A DNA stretch of 47,910 nt from positions 1-47,910 of the forward strand of contig RFSG01000008.1 in the NCBI GenBank assembly GCA_009924095.1. The letters run 5' to 3'. A program made the translations under genes and the position numbers. This DNA is from Sphingobacteriia bacterium. Lineage in GTDB: Bacteria > Bacteroidota > Bacteroidia > J057 > RFSG01. Positions 16,766-24,535 of this stretch are shown here, piece after piece (the stretch's first letter is position 1; each line of letters opens with the position of its first letter). The notes beneath the pieces were generated by a model, which saw only the letters and a list, made by a program, of their open reading frames with translations, made no database searches and was not told the DNA's origin.

Positions 16766-17515
16766 ATGATCCGACGTATTCTCCGTTGGACTTTACGCCT
16801 GCTAATGGGAGTAGTAATACTCTCGTTAGCAGGTGTTTTTTTTTACCGTTGGATACCAATTCCTTTTACCCCATTAATGGTAATTCGTTCGATCGAAGCC
16901 ATCACTTCCCCTTCAGCTCAAAATAGTAAACTAAGATATGATTGGGCCTCTTGGGAAGAAATTTCTCTTCAATTTCCAATCGCCATTATTGCCTCCGAAG
17001 ATCAACTCTTTGCCGAACACAACGGATTTGATTTTGAAGCCATCGAAAAAGCCATCGAACATAATCAACGATCCAAACGACAACGAGGCGCCTCTACCAT
17101 ATCCCAACAAGTAGCCAAAAATGTATTCTTATGGCCCGGCCGATCTTGGATTCGCAAAGGATTAGAAGTTGGATTTACCGTATTGATAGAAGCTTTCTGG
17201 CCTAAAAAAAGAATACTAGAAGTATATATGAATATTGCAGAATTAGGTCCATTAGTATTTGGCGCAGAAGCCGCTGCACAATATCATTTTGGGAAATCTG
17301 CCAAACAATTGAATGGTGGGGAAGCAGCCCTGTTAGCAGCCGTCTTGCCCAATCCCATTAAAATGAATGCAGGCAAACCTTCGGGATATGTGTTAAGACG
17401 AAAAGCACATATTCAACGACAAGTAGGTTTTTTTAATGGCCCAGAATATCTAAAAGTATTTACCAATAAACCGGTCGAAAAAACGACTCGCAAAAAGCGA
17501 AAGAAGGATTCATAA
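16766..17515 (+). CDS. mtgA: Monofunctional peptidoglycan transglycosylase
   Basis: A GT51 family enzyme that polymerises lipid II into glycan strands at the outer face of the inner membrane. One N-terminal membrane segment (about 9-28, LRLLMGVVILSLAGVFF) anchors it. The GT51 motifs are complete: the catalytic Glu in AIIASEDQLFAEHNGFD, then RGASTISQQVAKNVFLW, the second Glu region ILEVYMNIAELG, and the EAALLAAVLPNP block. No penicillin-binding domain follows, so it is monofunctional; 249 residues is the usual MtgA size. The C-terminus is strongly basic (KKRKKDS). It follows the FKBP gene closely and precedes ppk1 by 57 bases. Confidence 0.95.
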   Translation: MIRRILRWTLRLLMGVVILSLAGVFFYRWIPIPFTPLMVIRSIEAITSPSAQNSKLRYDWASWEEISLQFPIAIIASEDQLFAEHNGFDFEAIEKAIEHNQRSKRQRGASTISQQVAKNVFLWPGRSWIRKGLEVGFTVLIEAFWPKKRILEVYMNIAELGPLVFGAEAAAQYHFGKSAKQLNGGEAALLAAVLPNPIKMNAGKPSGYVLRRKAHIQRQVGFFNGPEYLKVFTNKPVEKTTRKKRKKDS

Positions 17516-17522
17516 CATTTGA

Positions 17523-17542
17523 TACGATTAATCGTAACTTTC
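17523..17542 (+). promoter_or_regulatory. Perfect 14-bp palindrome and possible -7 box before ppk1
   Basis: TACGATTAATCGTA at 17523-17536 is its own reverse complement. It overlaps TAACTTTC (17535-17542), which differs from TAnnTTTG only in the last base. The ppk1 ATG is at 17573. The arrangement looks like an operator sitting on a promoter. Confidence 0.4.
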
Positions 17543-17572
17543 GTTAATTGTTAAGCCTTACCCTTCCTGTTT

Positions 17573-19651
17573 ATGGCAGTTTCTCTTGCCTTACCTAAAT
17601 TTTATATTAATCGTGAAATCAGTTGGATTCGTTTTAATCAACGAGTATTAGAAGAAGCACAAAATGTACGTAATCCCCTTTTAGAACGGCTGAAGTTTTT
17701 ATCTATCTTCTCTTCAAATTTAGATGAGTTCTTTATGATTCGTGTTGCCGGATTAAAAGAACAAATTCATAACAATATTTATGAACCTGCGGCCGATGGA
17801 TTAAAACCGAAAGAAGCATTACAAGCCATTTCAGATTTAGTACATCCGCTTATGGAAAATCATGCCCAATGTTTAATGGAAGATATAGTTCCGGCATTGC
17901 GCAAAAAAGGAATTCGCCTGCGTTCGGTGAATACGCTTTCTCAGCCACAACTGTTGGAAGTAAAGAAGTATTTTAAAGAAAAGATATTTCCAGTCATAAC
18001 GCCACTGGCAGTGGATTCCGGGCATCCCTTTCCTAAACTGAGAAGCTTAGGATTGAATTTAATGGTGGAATTAAAAGCCCCATTTAAAAGAAATGATAAC
18101 CGAATTGCGGTAGTTCCGGTACCTCACGTATTACCCAGATTTATACCCATCAGTTCCCGTCGGGGAAATGATTTTGTGTTGTTGGAACAGGTGATTAAGG
18201 AAAACCTAGATCTACTCTTTCCCAACATGAAAATCGTTCGGGTATCTGAATTTCGAATCACCCGAAATGCCGACTTGGATATGTCAGAAGCAGAAGCCGA
18301 TGACTTACTGAAACAAATTGAACGAGAGCTTAGAAAAAGAAGATTAGGCACAGTGATTCGATTAGAAATCAGTCATAAAACCAGTCCTGAATCTCGAGAG
18401 TTTTTAATGAACATGAACGGGCTGTTAGATTCTGATGTGTATGAAATCAATGGATATCTGGATGTCGCAGCTTTTATGAGTTTAATGGAGTTGGATTATT
18501 CAGATTTAAAGGACCCTCCGTTTACGCCGGCCTTACATAGAAGTATCGTAAAAAGTGGAAACATCTTTAGCGCTATTCGTCAAGGAGATTTAATGATCCA
18601 TCTTCCTTATGATTCTTTTCATCCGGTGGTTGAGTTTGTGCAAGAAGCGGCCAAAGACCCATCAGTTATGGCGATCAAGGTTACCTTATATAGAACCAGT
18701 GGGAAATCTCCCATCGTTCAAGCGCTTAAAGAAGCCGTAGCTGCAGGAAAACAAGTAACGGCATTAATAGAATTGAAAGCTCGGTTTGATGAAGAAACCA
18801 ATATTGTTTGGGCAAAGGAAATGGAAAGAGTAGGGGTGAATGTGGTTTACGGATTAATGGGATTAAAAACCCACTGCAAAACTTGTTTAGTCGTTCGCCA
18901 AGAAGGAGATGAAATTATTCGGTATGTACATTTAAGTACGGGGAATTATAATGTTCGTACGTCCAGAATCTATACAGATATCGGGGTGTTTACTTGCAAT
19001 CCAGAGATTGGTAAAGATGTATCCGAATTGTTTAATATGTTAACCGGTTATTCTCGTCAGGAAAAATGGAGAAAAATATTTGTAGCCCCCATTAATCTGA
19101 GAGAATGTTTTGTTCGGCAACTAAATGAATGTATTCGATATCATACCTCGGAAACGCCTTCACACATCCGCATTGTTATGAATGCGTTGGTAGATCCACA
19201 GATGATTCAGTATTTATACAAAGCCTCTCGCAAAGGCGTTAAAGTTGATTTGATTGTTAGGGGGATTTGTTGTTTAATTCCGGGCGTAAAAGAGGTGAGT
19301 GAAAACATTACCGTGAAAAGTATTGTAGGTCGTTTCTTAGAACATTCTCGGGTATATGAATTCCATTGTAAAGGGGAGACCCGTTTGTTTATAGGGAGTG
19401 CAGATTGGATGCAAAGGAACTTAAATAGACGTGTTGAGGTTTTATATCCCGTAGAACAAGAGGAAGTTAAACTTCAGATTCAACATATTCTTACCATCAT
19501 GTTTCAAGATACGGTAAATGCCAGAAAACTAGGCAGTGATGGAATTTATCATCGGGTGGCACGAAAAGAAAATGAGAAAGAAGTGAATTGTCAAAACCTT
19601 TTTCTAATCGAAGCGTTAAAGCGTCAAAAGTTTATTGACACCATTAGCTAA
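17573..19651 (+). CDS. ppk1: Polyphosphate kinase 1
   Basis: Reversibly transfers the gamma phosphate of ATP to long-chain polyphosphate. The four-domain PPK1 layout can be followed: the N-terminal helical domain (REISWIRFNQRVLEEA; SSNLDEFFMIRVAGLKEQ), the head domain, and two PLD-like C-terminal domains. The phosphohistidine region is YVHLSTGNYNVRTSRIYTD, with His about residue 453, and the second catalytic block is FLEHSRVYEFHCKG; metal and ATP contacts lie in IELKARFDEETNI. The length of 692 residues is normal for PPK1. It stands seven bases before an ECF sigma gene, so polyphosphate synthesis and a stress regulon may be induced together (inference). Confidence 0.97.
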   Translation: MAVSLALPKFYINREISWIRFNQRVLEEAQNVRNPLLERLKFLSIFSSNLDEFFMIRVAGLKEQIHNNIYEPAADGLKPKEALQAISDLVHPLMENHAQCLMEDIVPALRKKGIRLRSVNTLSQPQLLEVKKYFKEKIFPVITPLAVDSGHPFPKLRSLGLNLMVELKAPFKRNDNRIAVVPVPHVLPRFIPISSRRGNDFVLLEQVIKENLDLLFPNMKIVRVSEFRITRNADLDMSEAEADDLLKQIERELRKRRLGTVIRLEISHKTSPESREFLMNMNGLLDSDVYEINGYLDVAAFMSLMELDYSDLKDPPFTPALHRSIVKSGNIFSAIRQGDLMIHLPYDSFHPVVEFVQEAAKDPSVMAIKVTLYRTSGKSPIVQALKEAVAAGKQVTALIELKARFDEETNIVWAKEMERVGVNVVYGLMGLKTHCKTCLVVRQEGDEIIRYVHLSTGNYNVRTSRIYTDIGVFTCNPEIGKDVSELFNMLTGYSRQEKWRKIFVAPINLRECFVRQLNECIRYHTSETPSHIRIVMNALVDPQMIQYLYKASRKGVKVDLIVRGICCLIPGVKEVSENITVKSIVGRFLEHSRVYEFHCKGETRLFIGSADWMQRNLNRRVEVLYPVEQEEVKLQIQHILTIMFQDTVNARKLGSDGIYHRVARKENEKEVNCQNLFLIEALKRQKFIDTIS

Positions 19652-19657
19652 GAAAAA

Positions 19658-20329
19658 ATGATTCCAGAAGCCGAAGCCCTTCCTACAATTACAGAAGAAA
19701 CCAAAGAAGCCACAGATGCATTCTTCGAATCAGAAATGATGGTGCATATAAAGCCTTTATATCATTTTGCGTATCGTTTAACCAATGATGAAGACGATGC
19801 CAATGATTTAGTACAGGATACTTATCTAAAGGCATATCGGTTCATTACTTCCTTTGAACGAGGTTCTAATGCCAAAGCCTGGTTGTTTCGAATCCTTAAA
19901 AACTCCTTCATCAATAATTATCGGAAGAACACCAAAGAGCCTACCCAAATTGATTACGAAGAAGCCGAAGTTTTTTTAAACACGGGAAAAGCAGTTTGGT
20001 CTGATTCTATTGACCTTCGCGATAAAATATTTCGAAGTCTAGTTGGGGATGAAATTACCAATGCCTTAAATAGTTTGCCGGTTGATTTTAAAACTGTAAT
20101 TATCCTCTGCGACATTGAAGAATTTAGTTACGAAGAAATTGCCAAGATCACCGATATTCCGGTAGGAACTGTTCGTTCTCGTTTGCATAGAGCTAGAAAA
20201 CTATTAAAAGAAAAACTAGCTGTATATGCCCGTAACATGGGGTATGCAGTAGACAATAATGAGGATGAATTTGAAAATAACCAAGATATCACTTGGGGTG
20301 TTGAAAAAGTAACTAAAGAAGCTGAATAA
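19658..20329 (+). CDS. ECF-type RNA polymerase sigma factor
   Basis: Sigma-70 family group 4 factor. Region 2 is visible in IKPLYHFAYRLTNDEDDAND with LVQDTYLKAYRFI and AWLFRILKNSFINNYRK (about residues 33-90). Region 4 is visible in LPVDFKTVIILCDIEEFSYE with EIAKITDIPVGTVRSRLHRA (about 140-190). The 223 residues include an acidic tail (NNEDEFENN) beyond region 4. The resemblance is to SigR/RpoE-like cytoplasmic ECFs controlled by small zinc-finger proteins. It starts seven bases after the ppk1 stop and is followed five bases later by a small ZAS-like gene, which is the expected partner anti-sigma factor. The target promoters are unknown. Confidence 0.93.
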   Translation: MIPEAEALPTITEETKEATDAFFESEMMVHIKPLYHFAYRLTNDEDDANDLVQDTYLKAYRFITSFERGSNAKAWLFRILKNSFINNYRKNTKEPTQIDYEEAEVFLNTGKAVWSDSIDLRDKIFRSLVGDEITNALNSLPVDFKTVIILCDIEEFSYEEIAKITDIPVGTVRSRLHRARKLLKEKLAVYARNMGYAVDNNEDEFENNQDITWGVEKVTKEAE

Positions 20330-20334
20330 AAAGT

Positions 20335-20610
20335 ATGAAAAACGCTGGAATAAAAAAACAGGGAAGCCCCTATTCTGACGCTGAGTGTGAAGCAATCATC
20401 TTAAAGCTTCAGGCTATGTTGGATCAAGACAAAGAGGTAATCAATGACCAAGAATTCATGGAAAAGGTAAAAAACTGTGAATACTGCCTTGAACAAGTTG
20501 AAATTGAAAAGTCCTTAAAAGAGTTAGTCAAAGACAAACTGAAAAGTATGATGGTTTCCGCCAACTTAGTGCAATCCATTCGGGAGAAACTTCACTTTTT
20601 TAAAGGTTGA
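20335..20610 (+). CDS. Small soluble anti-sigma factor (ZAS/RsrA-like)
   Basis: A 91-residue protein without membrane segments, directly after an ECF sigma gene. It has Cys18 and a C48-x-x-C51 pair spaced as in zinc-binding anti-sigma domains (C...HxxxCxxC), then a helical tail (VEIEKSLKELVKDKLKSMM; LVQSIREKLHFF). In RsrA-type proteins these residues bind zinc and release the sigma factor on thiol oxidation. The expected His four residues before Cys48 is Lys44 here, so zinc binding may be altered or absent. The assignment rests on position, size and the cysteine pattern; redox sensing is inference. Confidence 0.8.
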   Translation: MKNAGIKKQGSPYSDAECEAIILKLQAMLDQDKEVINDQEFMEKVKNCEYCLEQVEIEKSLKELVKDKLKSMMVSANLVQSIREKLHFFKG

Positions 20611-20658
20611 TCCGATGAATGGCAGGAAATTTGTTGGCCACCTCAAAAACTTCACAGT

Positions 20659-21147
20659 ATGAAAAACCTTAGGTCTGCCGGAATAATTTTATTCCTGATT
20701 TTCTCCTTCTCCGGAGTATTTGCTCAAGCTCCAATAACTCAACTTCCCGATTTTCACTTTTACGATCAGGGAAATAAAAAATTCACCAAAGCTCAATTAA
20801 AACCCAACACGCCCACCATCGTTTTTTATTTTGATCCCGATTGTGACCATTGTCAAAAACAAGCTGGATATATTCAAAAAGAAATTACTAAGTTCGCCGC
20901 TATTCAGGTGGTATTTGTTGCCTTCCCTGCTAGCATTGAGGCCATCACTGCTTTTGGACGGAAATATTTCCCCAACCAAATCGGAAAGAATTTTCACTTC
21001 TTAAGAGACAATGATTATTTGTTTGATAAGTTTTTTGGATATAGTGAGGCACCTTCGATTTATGTGTTTAACAAAACCGGAAAGTGTGTTAAAACAGTTA
21101 AGAAAACCGAAACATCAGTAGCTGATTTATTATCAGCCTTAAAATAA
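20659..21147 (+). CDS. Exported thioredoxin-fold protein (TlpA/redoxin-like)
   Basis: The signal peptide (LFLIFSFSGVFAQA) directs this 162-residue protein out of the cytoplasm. The mature part has the thioredoxin fold with a CxxC centre in VFYFDPDCDHCQKQAGYI (Cys-Asp-His-Cys, about residues 58-61), and the cis-proline region APSIYVFNKTGK. It probably reduces or shuffles disulfides, or acts as a thiol peroxidase-like enzyme, at the envelope. It follows the anti-sigma gene by 48 bases, which links it to the possible thiol-stress unit, and is followed by a hairpin terminator. Confidence 0.88.
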   Translation: MKNLRSAGIILFLIFSFSGVFAQAPITQLPDFHFYDQGNKKFTKAQLKPNTPTIVFYFDPDCDHCQKQAGYIQKEITKFAAIQVVFVAFPASIEAITAFGRKYFPNQIGKNFHFLRDNDYLFDKFFGYSEAPSIYVFNKTGKCVKTVKKTETSVADLLSALK

Positions 21148-21170
21148 TACTTTCATCCCACTTAAATTAG

Positions 21171-21208
21171 ATACCCGAAATTGAAAAATCTCGGGTATTT
21201 TTGTTTTT
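21171..21208 (+). terminator. Terminator overlapping a -7 box
   Basis: ATACCCGA (21171-21178) and TCGGGTAT (21191-21198) form an 8-bp hairpin with an A-rich loop, followed by TTTTGTTTTT. The right arm and T-tract also contain TATTTTTG (21196-21203), a match to TAnnTTTG, just before the next start codon at 21210. Confidence 0.75.
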
Positions 21209-21209
21209 A

Positions 21210-21986
21210 ATGGACAATCCTTCCTTTATAACTTATTTCTGGTCGAGAATTCGCCTGATTTCCTTTTGGATATTGGCATTATGGAGTCTGAAAGGGATGG
21301 TCTATGGACAAACTTCTCCAAAGACAGTTAAGGGAGGTGGTTTTGGTTATTTTACGATAGGTGGTTGTGGGATATTAAATCCTCAATTGGAGAAATTTTT
21401 ACAAAAACCTCGACTATTAACTTCAAATTATACCTTATCTCCCAATGGTATTCAGGCAGGCGGAGGAGGATTTGGGTTATTGGGAAGATGGATGTTAGGG
21501 GGATATGGTTTGTATTCCGGATTTCCGGAAATAACCAAAGATTCTATTACCAGTCAAGTATCCTTGGGTAGTGGAATGTTTACCATTGGTTACCTATCTA
21601 AAGTGAAAGAAAGAATGTTTCTCTATCCTTATTTAGGTGTAGGAGGAAGTGGAATAACCGTTAAGATTTCGAATGAAGCCATCCAAAATACAGTTGAGTT
21701 TGATAGCCGCAATCCCTTAAAGCCTCAAGAAAAGTCTGATTATTCGATAGGAGGAATTGCTTTTGATCTTGGAGGATCGTTACAGTATTTTTTAATTCCT
21801 CCCTCTTCAGAAGGAGGACATGGGGGGATGTTGTTAGGACTTCAAGCTGGATGTGGGGGTACTTTTATTTCTGGTACCCGTTGGAAGGATAGCCAGGGAA
21901 GAACGGTAAAAGGACCTGAAGGGATTTTTCATCTCAGTCCCTATGTTCGATTAACCATCGGTGGGGGTGGCTTTAGCTGGCGTTGA
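21210..21986 (+). CDS. Glycine-rich exported protein, probable outer-membrane beta-barrel, unknown family
   Basis: The start is taken as ATG 21210; a TTG nine bases earlier is inside the terminator. The N-terminus has a membrane-type segment (RLISFWILALWSLKGMVYGQ) that fits a signal peptide. The remaining 230 residues alternate glycine-rich turns and amphipathic strands (GGGFGYFTIGGCGIL; GGGGFGLLGRWMLGGYGLYS; YPYLGVGGSGITV; YVRLTIGGGGFSW). The final aromatic-rich strand is common in outer-membrane barrels. I do not recognise the family, and there is no catalytic motif. The last 14 bases overlap the end of the convergent HsdR_N-domain gene. Confidence 0.7.
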   Translation: MDNPSFITYFWSRIRLISFWILALWSLKGMVYGQTSPKTVKGGGFGYFTIGGCGILNPQLEKFLQKPRLLTSNYTLSPNGIQAGGGGFGLLGRWMLGGYGLYSGFPEITKDSITSQVSLGSGMFTIGYLSKVKERMFLYPYLGVGGSGITVKISNEAIQNTVEFDSRNPLKPQEKSDYSIGGIAFDLGGSLQYFLIPPSSEGGHGGMLLGLQAGCGGTFISGTRWKDSQGRTVKGPEGIFHLSPYVRLTIGGGGFSWR

Positions 21987-22419
21987 AAATCGGAATCGAA
22001 CTTGCTGCGATAAACTCACCCGATTCATCTTTTCTCCAAATCAGGGTTTCTTTAAAATTATGTAGTACTATCCATAAAGCGCCTACAGAGTGCATATACA
22101 GCGCGCTTTGAAAATAGGTCTCCTCTGTTAAGGCAACCTCCGGATGTTTAAATTCAGCCAGTAAAACCGGCTTTCCTTGCCGATCAAAGCAAATGAGATC
22201 CGTACGTTTTTGTAGAGCATGATATTTAAGTCCTTTTTCAACCCCCATTAAAGAATAGGGATATTGATATTGATCTTTAAGCATTCGGATGAACTGCTGT
22301 CTAACCCACTCTTCTGGGGTTAGTGTTACAAATTTTTTTCGGGCAGGATCCCAAACTTCTTCAATACCGGTTATGCCTTTGCGGCATTCTAAAGAATATA
22401 TTTTGGGTGGGTCACCCAT
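21973..22419 (-). CDS. Stand-alone HsdR N-terminal-like nuclease domain protein
   Basis: A 148-residue protein consisting only of the domain found at the N-terminus of type I restriction R subunits, a PD-(D/E)xK nuclease fold. The core is RTDLICFDRQGKPVLLAEFK, with Asp and the E-x-K pair in place, preceded by PEEWVRQQFIRML and followed by QSALYMHSVGALWIVL. No helicase, methylase or specificity gene is nearby, so it is not a restriction system; such single-domain proteins are widespread in Bacteroidota. The ATG at 22419 overlaps the hslV stop as TAATG, so translation is coupled. The nuclease activity and substrate are unproved. Confidence 0.85.
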   Translation of the reverse strand: MGDPPKIYSLECRKGITGIEEVWDPARKKFVTLTPEEWVRQQFIRMLKDQYQYPYSLMGVEKGLKYHALQKRTDLICFDRQGKPVLLAEFKHPEVALTEETYFQSALYMHSVGALWIVLHNFKETLIWRKDESGEFIAASSIPIFNAS

Positions 22420-22964
22420 TAAAGGGATAGAATTTCAAATTGATGATTGGTATAGATACAGATATCCGCAGTTATGCCTAAACTTTCTCTTACTATTTCT
22501 TCAGCTGTAAGATGTGGTGCTTTACGTTTTAAGGCAAGGGCAGCAGATTGGGCATACATTGCCCCAGAACCTATTGCCAAAATTTGATGATCAGGTTCTA
22601 AAACATCACCACCTCCGGTGATTACCAATCCTTCTTCAGCATTCATCACAATCATCATAGCTTCCAATCGTCTAAGGTATCGGTCGCTTCTCCAGTCCCT
22701 GGCTAATTCAATAGATGCCCGTTTCATGTTGTTACCATGCTGACTAAGTTTTTCCTCAAACCTTTCTAATAAGGTAAACGCATCTGCGGTTGAACCTGCA
22801 AATCCAGTTAGAATTTGATCTTGCGCAATTTTCCTAACCTTCTTTACATTGCTCTTCATCACTACTTGCCCAAAAGTAGCCTGACCGTCAGCACCGAGTA
22901 CTACTTGTCCTTGATGTAGTATGCCTAAAACCGTAGTACTATGAATCTTATTGGACTCAGGCAC
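22419..22964 (-). CDS. hslV: ATP-dependent protease subunit HslV (ClpQ)
   Basis: Proteolytic half of the HslUV proteasome-like protease. After a short propeptide the mature enzyme should start at the Thr-Thr in HSTTVLGILHQGQ (Thr10), which provides the catalytic N-terminal nucleophile. Conserved blocks are VVLGADGQATFGQVVMKSNV, LTGFAGSTADAFTLLERFE, ITGGGDVLEP and ILAIGSGAMYAQSAALAL. The length is 181 residues. The start is GTG at 22964, overlapping the nuoI stop by eight bases; no ATG is available. The ATPase partner hslU is not in the window. Confidence 0.95.
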   Translation of the reverse strand: MPESNKIHSTTVLGILHQGQVVLGADGQATFGQVVMKSNVKKVRKIAQDQILTGFAGSTADAFTLLERFEEKLSQHGNNMKRASIELARDWRSDRYLRRLEAMMIVMNAEEGLVITGGGDVLEPDHQILAIGSGAMYAQSAALALKRKAPHLTAEEIVRESLGITADICIYTNHQFEILSL

Positions 22965-23526
22965 GGTTTCTTAATGAATGACGATTATTGGAGGGTAAAA
23001 AATTAAAAATCTTACCAAAATTAGGATTACGCTTTTTGCGTAAAAAATCTAATCTGTCTTTCAATTGAGTAGCTTCCACCAATAAACGATCTTTTCCATG
23101 GATCGCATCCGCACGATGTTGGAAGTTAAAATCATATTCTTTGCTCATCACAATGGCTTCTTCAGGACAAACTTCTTCACAGAATCCACAGTAAATACAA
23201 CGCAACATGTCAATTTCAAAAACAGCAGGGTATCGCTCCTTAACATCGGAAGTTTCGGCTGCCTGCATGGAAATTGCAAAAGGAGGACAGGCACGAGCAC
23301 ATAATCCACAGGCTACACATCTTTCTTTTCCTTCTTCAGCCACCAATACCGGCCGACCTCTGAATTCGGATGACATTATTTCCTTTTTCTCAGGATATTC
23401 AACCGTCACACTCTTTTTGAACATGTGCCGAAAGGTAAACCACATCCCTTTGAATATCTCAGGGTAATACATCCTGTGAATGAAATTCAGTTTACGTTCG
23501 TCTTTTCTTGCGCTGATTATACCCAT
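22957..23526 (-). CDS. nuoI: NADH-quinone oxidoreductase subunit I (2 x 4Fe-4S)
   Basis: The NuoI subunit carries clusters N6a and N6b in the peripheral arm of respiratory complex I. Both ferredoxin motifs are complete: CVACGLCARACPP and CIYCGFCEEVCPEE, each followed by the usual Pro. The N-terminal amphipathic segment MYYPEIFKGMWFTFRHMFKK, expected to lie on the membrane, is also present, as is the FRGRPVL segment. The length of 189 residues is normal. What is odd is the position: no other nuo gene lies on either side, and it leads an overlapping set with hslV and a nuclease-domain gene. Other complex I genes must be elsewhere, or this subunit serves a related oxidoreductase. Confidence 0.9.
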   Translation of the reverse strand: MGIISARKDERKLNFIHRMYYPEIFKGMWFTFRHMFKKSVTVEYPEKKEIMSSEFRGRPVLVAEEGKERCVACGLCARACPPFAISMQAAETSDVKERYPAVFEIDMLRCIYCGFCEEVCPEEAIVMSKEYDFNFQHRADAIHGKDRLLVEATQLKDRLDFLRKKRNPNFGKIFNFLPSNNRHSLRNRA

Positions 23527-23613
23527 AAATTTGGTCTCTTTAACGTAAAATTACATACGGGAAACGTAAACAACAACCTTTCCCTTCATAGCTATGAAAC
23601 TGAATAAATATAT

Positions 23614-23635
23614 CAGAAAAGGAGTATCCTTTCTG
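23614..23635 (-). terminator. Possible terminator after the 23652-24458 gene
   Basis: On the minus strand CAGAAAGGA and TCCTTTTCTG form a stem around TAC, followed by the AT-rich stretch ATATATTTATTC. The T-tract is weak. Confidence 0.4.
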
Positions 23636-23651
23636 AAAGGTAAAAAAGTAA

Positions 23652-24458
23652 TTACCCTTTAATGTCAGCTAGGTTAACCCCTACTCTAAATCCTACCTGT
23701 GAGCGTGTTGGATTAAATTTAAACTGGTTGGTAAATTGAGTGGATCCGCTATACCATTTGCCCATGCTTACGGGGCCAAAGTATTCCGCATATACTCCTA
23801 CCAAAACTTTAATGCCTCCCCAGGTATTCATTACTTCTGGAGTACAGTTTACAGAAAGACCTCCTCCCGCTAACCAAGCTCTATACTGAAAAGAACTTCT
23901 GATAGGCGCAATATTGGCTAAATAGTCATCTAATGACATTTCATTAGTTGGATTCGGTTGAACATAAGTTTCATACCGGAATCTGGAAAAACCAGTTCCT
24001 CCATATACTTCCAATTGAACCATATTTGCGCCTAGAATACCATCTATGATAGAAGCAACAGGTTGATAGCCGATTTGAACCATTCCAGAATGCGTATGCA
24101 TTTCCTTCCCTAATTTCCCAGATACAGCATCAGTACAATAAGAGCTGTTATCCCAACGTAAACCAGCGCTGTATACATCCTTTTGCCATAACAATTCGAT
24201 GCTATTCGAATAAAGCGCACGCATAGGCAAAGGATCTAAATTGGCCCTTAACAAATAGGTGTTTAATCTTTCAAAACCAGCAAAACGCGCTCCTCCTTGA
24301 TATACAAGCCATATTCGAGCAGGAGGTGGTGCTGTTTCTAATGTAGATGCTGTGGGTTGTCCAGCAGACACATTATTTTCTTCGGTTTGTGCCGAAAGGG
24401 AAAAGCTTAAGCTTACACTTAAAACTATAATTCCCCAATGCAGTAATCTTGTAATCAT
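23652..24458 (-). CDS. Exported protein of unknown function, probable outer-membrane beta-barrel
   Basis: The start is taken as ATG 24458, which gives the signal peptide MITRLLHWGIIVLSVSLSFS ending in LSAQ. The longer TTG start at 24497 falls inside a -7 box (24495-24502). The 268-residue product has a Thr/Pro-rich linker (TASTLETAPPPA) and then alternating strands (IWLVYQGGARFAGFERL; VQLEVYGGTGFSRFRYET; GGIKVLVGVYAEYFGPVSMG; SQVGFRVGVNLADIKG) that resemble a small outer-membrane barrel. The final VGFRVGVNLADI is typical of such barrels in Bacteroidota. I cannot name the family. It is transcribed alone, in the direction of nuoI. Confidence 0.72.
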   Translation of the reverse strand: MITRLLHWGIIVLSVSLSFSLSAQTEENNVSAGQPTASTLETAPPPARIWLVYQGGARFAGFERLNTYLLRANLDPLPMRALYSNSIELLWQKDVYSAGLRWDNSSYCTDAVSGKLGKEMHTHSGMVQIGYQPVASIIDGILGANMVQLEVYGGTGFSRFRYETYVQPNPTNEMSLDDYLANIAPIRSSFQYRAWLAGGGLSVNCTPEVMNTWGGIKVLVGVYAEYFGPVSMGKWYSGSTQFTNQFKFNPTRSQVGFRVGVNLADIKG

Positions 24459-24494
24459 ATTATTGGATAGACTTACACTTACAATGGATAGGGT

Positions 24495-24502
24495 CAAATA
24501 TA
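24495..24502 (-). promoter_or_regulatory. -7 box of the exported barrel-like protein gene
   Basis: On the minus strand TATATTTG matches TAnnTTTG, 36 bases before the ATG at 24458. No clear -33 TTG is seen. Confidence 0.4.
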
Positions 24503-24535
24503 ACAGGATAGGCGTTAACCTGTTTAAGTATTTGG

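Noticed and set aside
21973-22419. Restriction-modification system
   Set aside because: Only the HsdR N-terminal domain is present; no helicase part, methylase or specificity gene is nearby.
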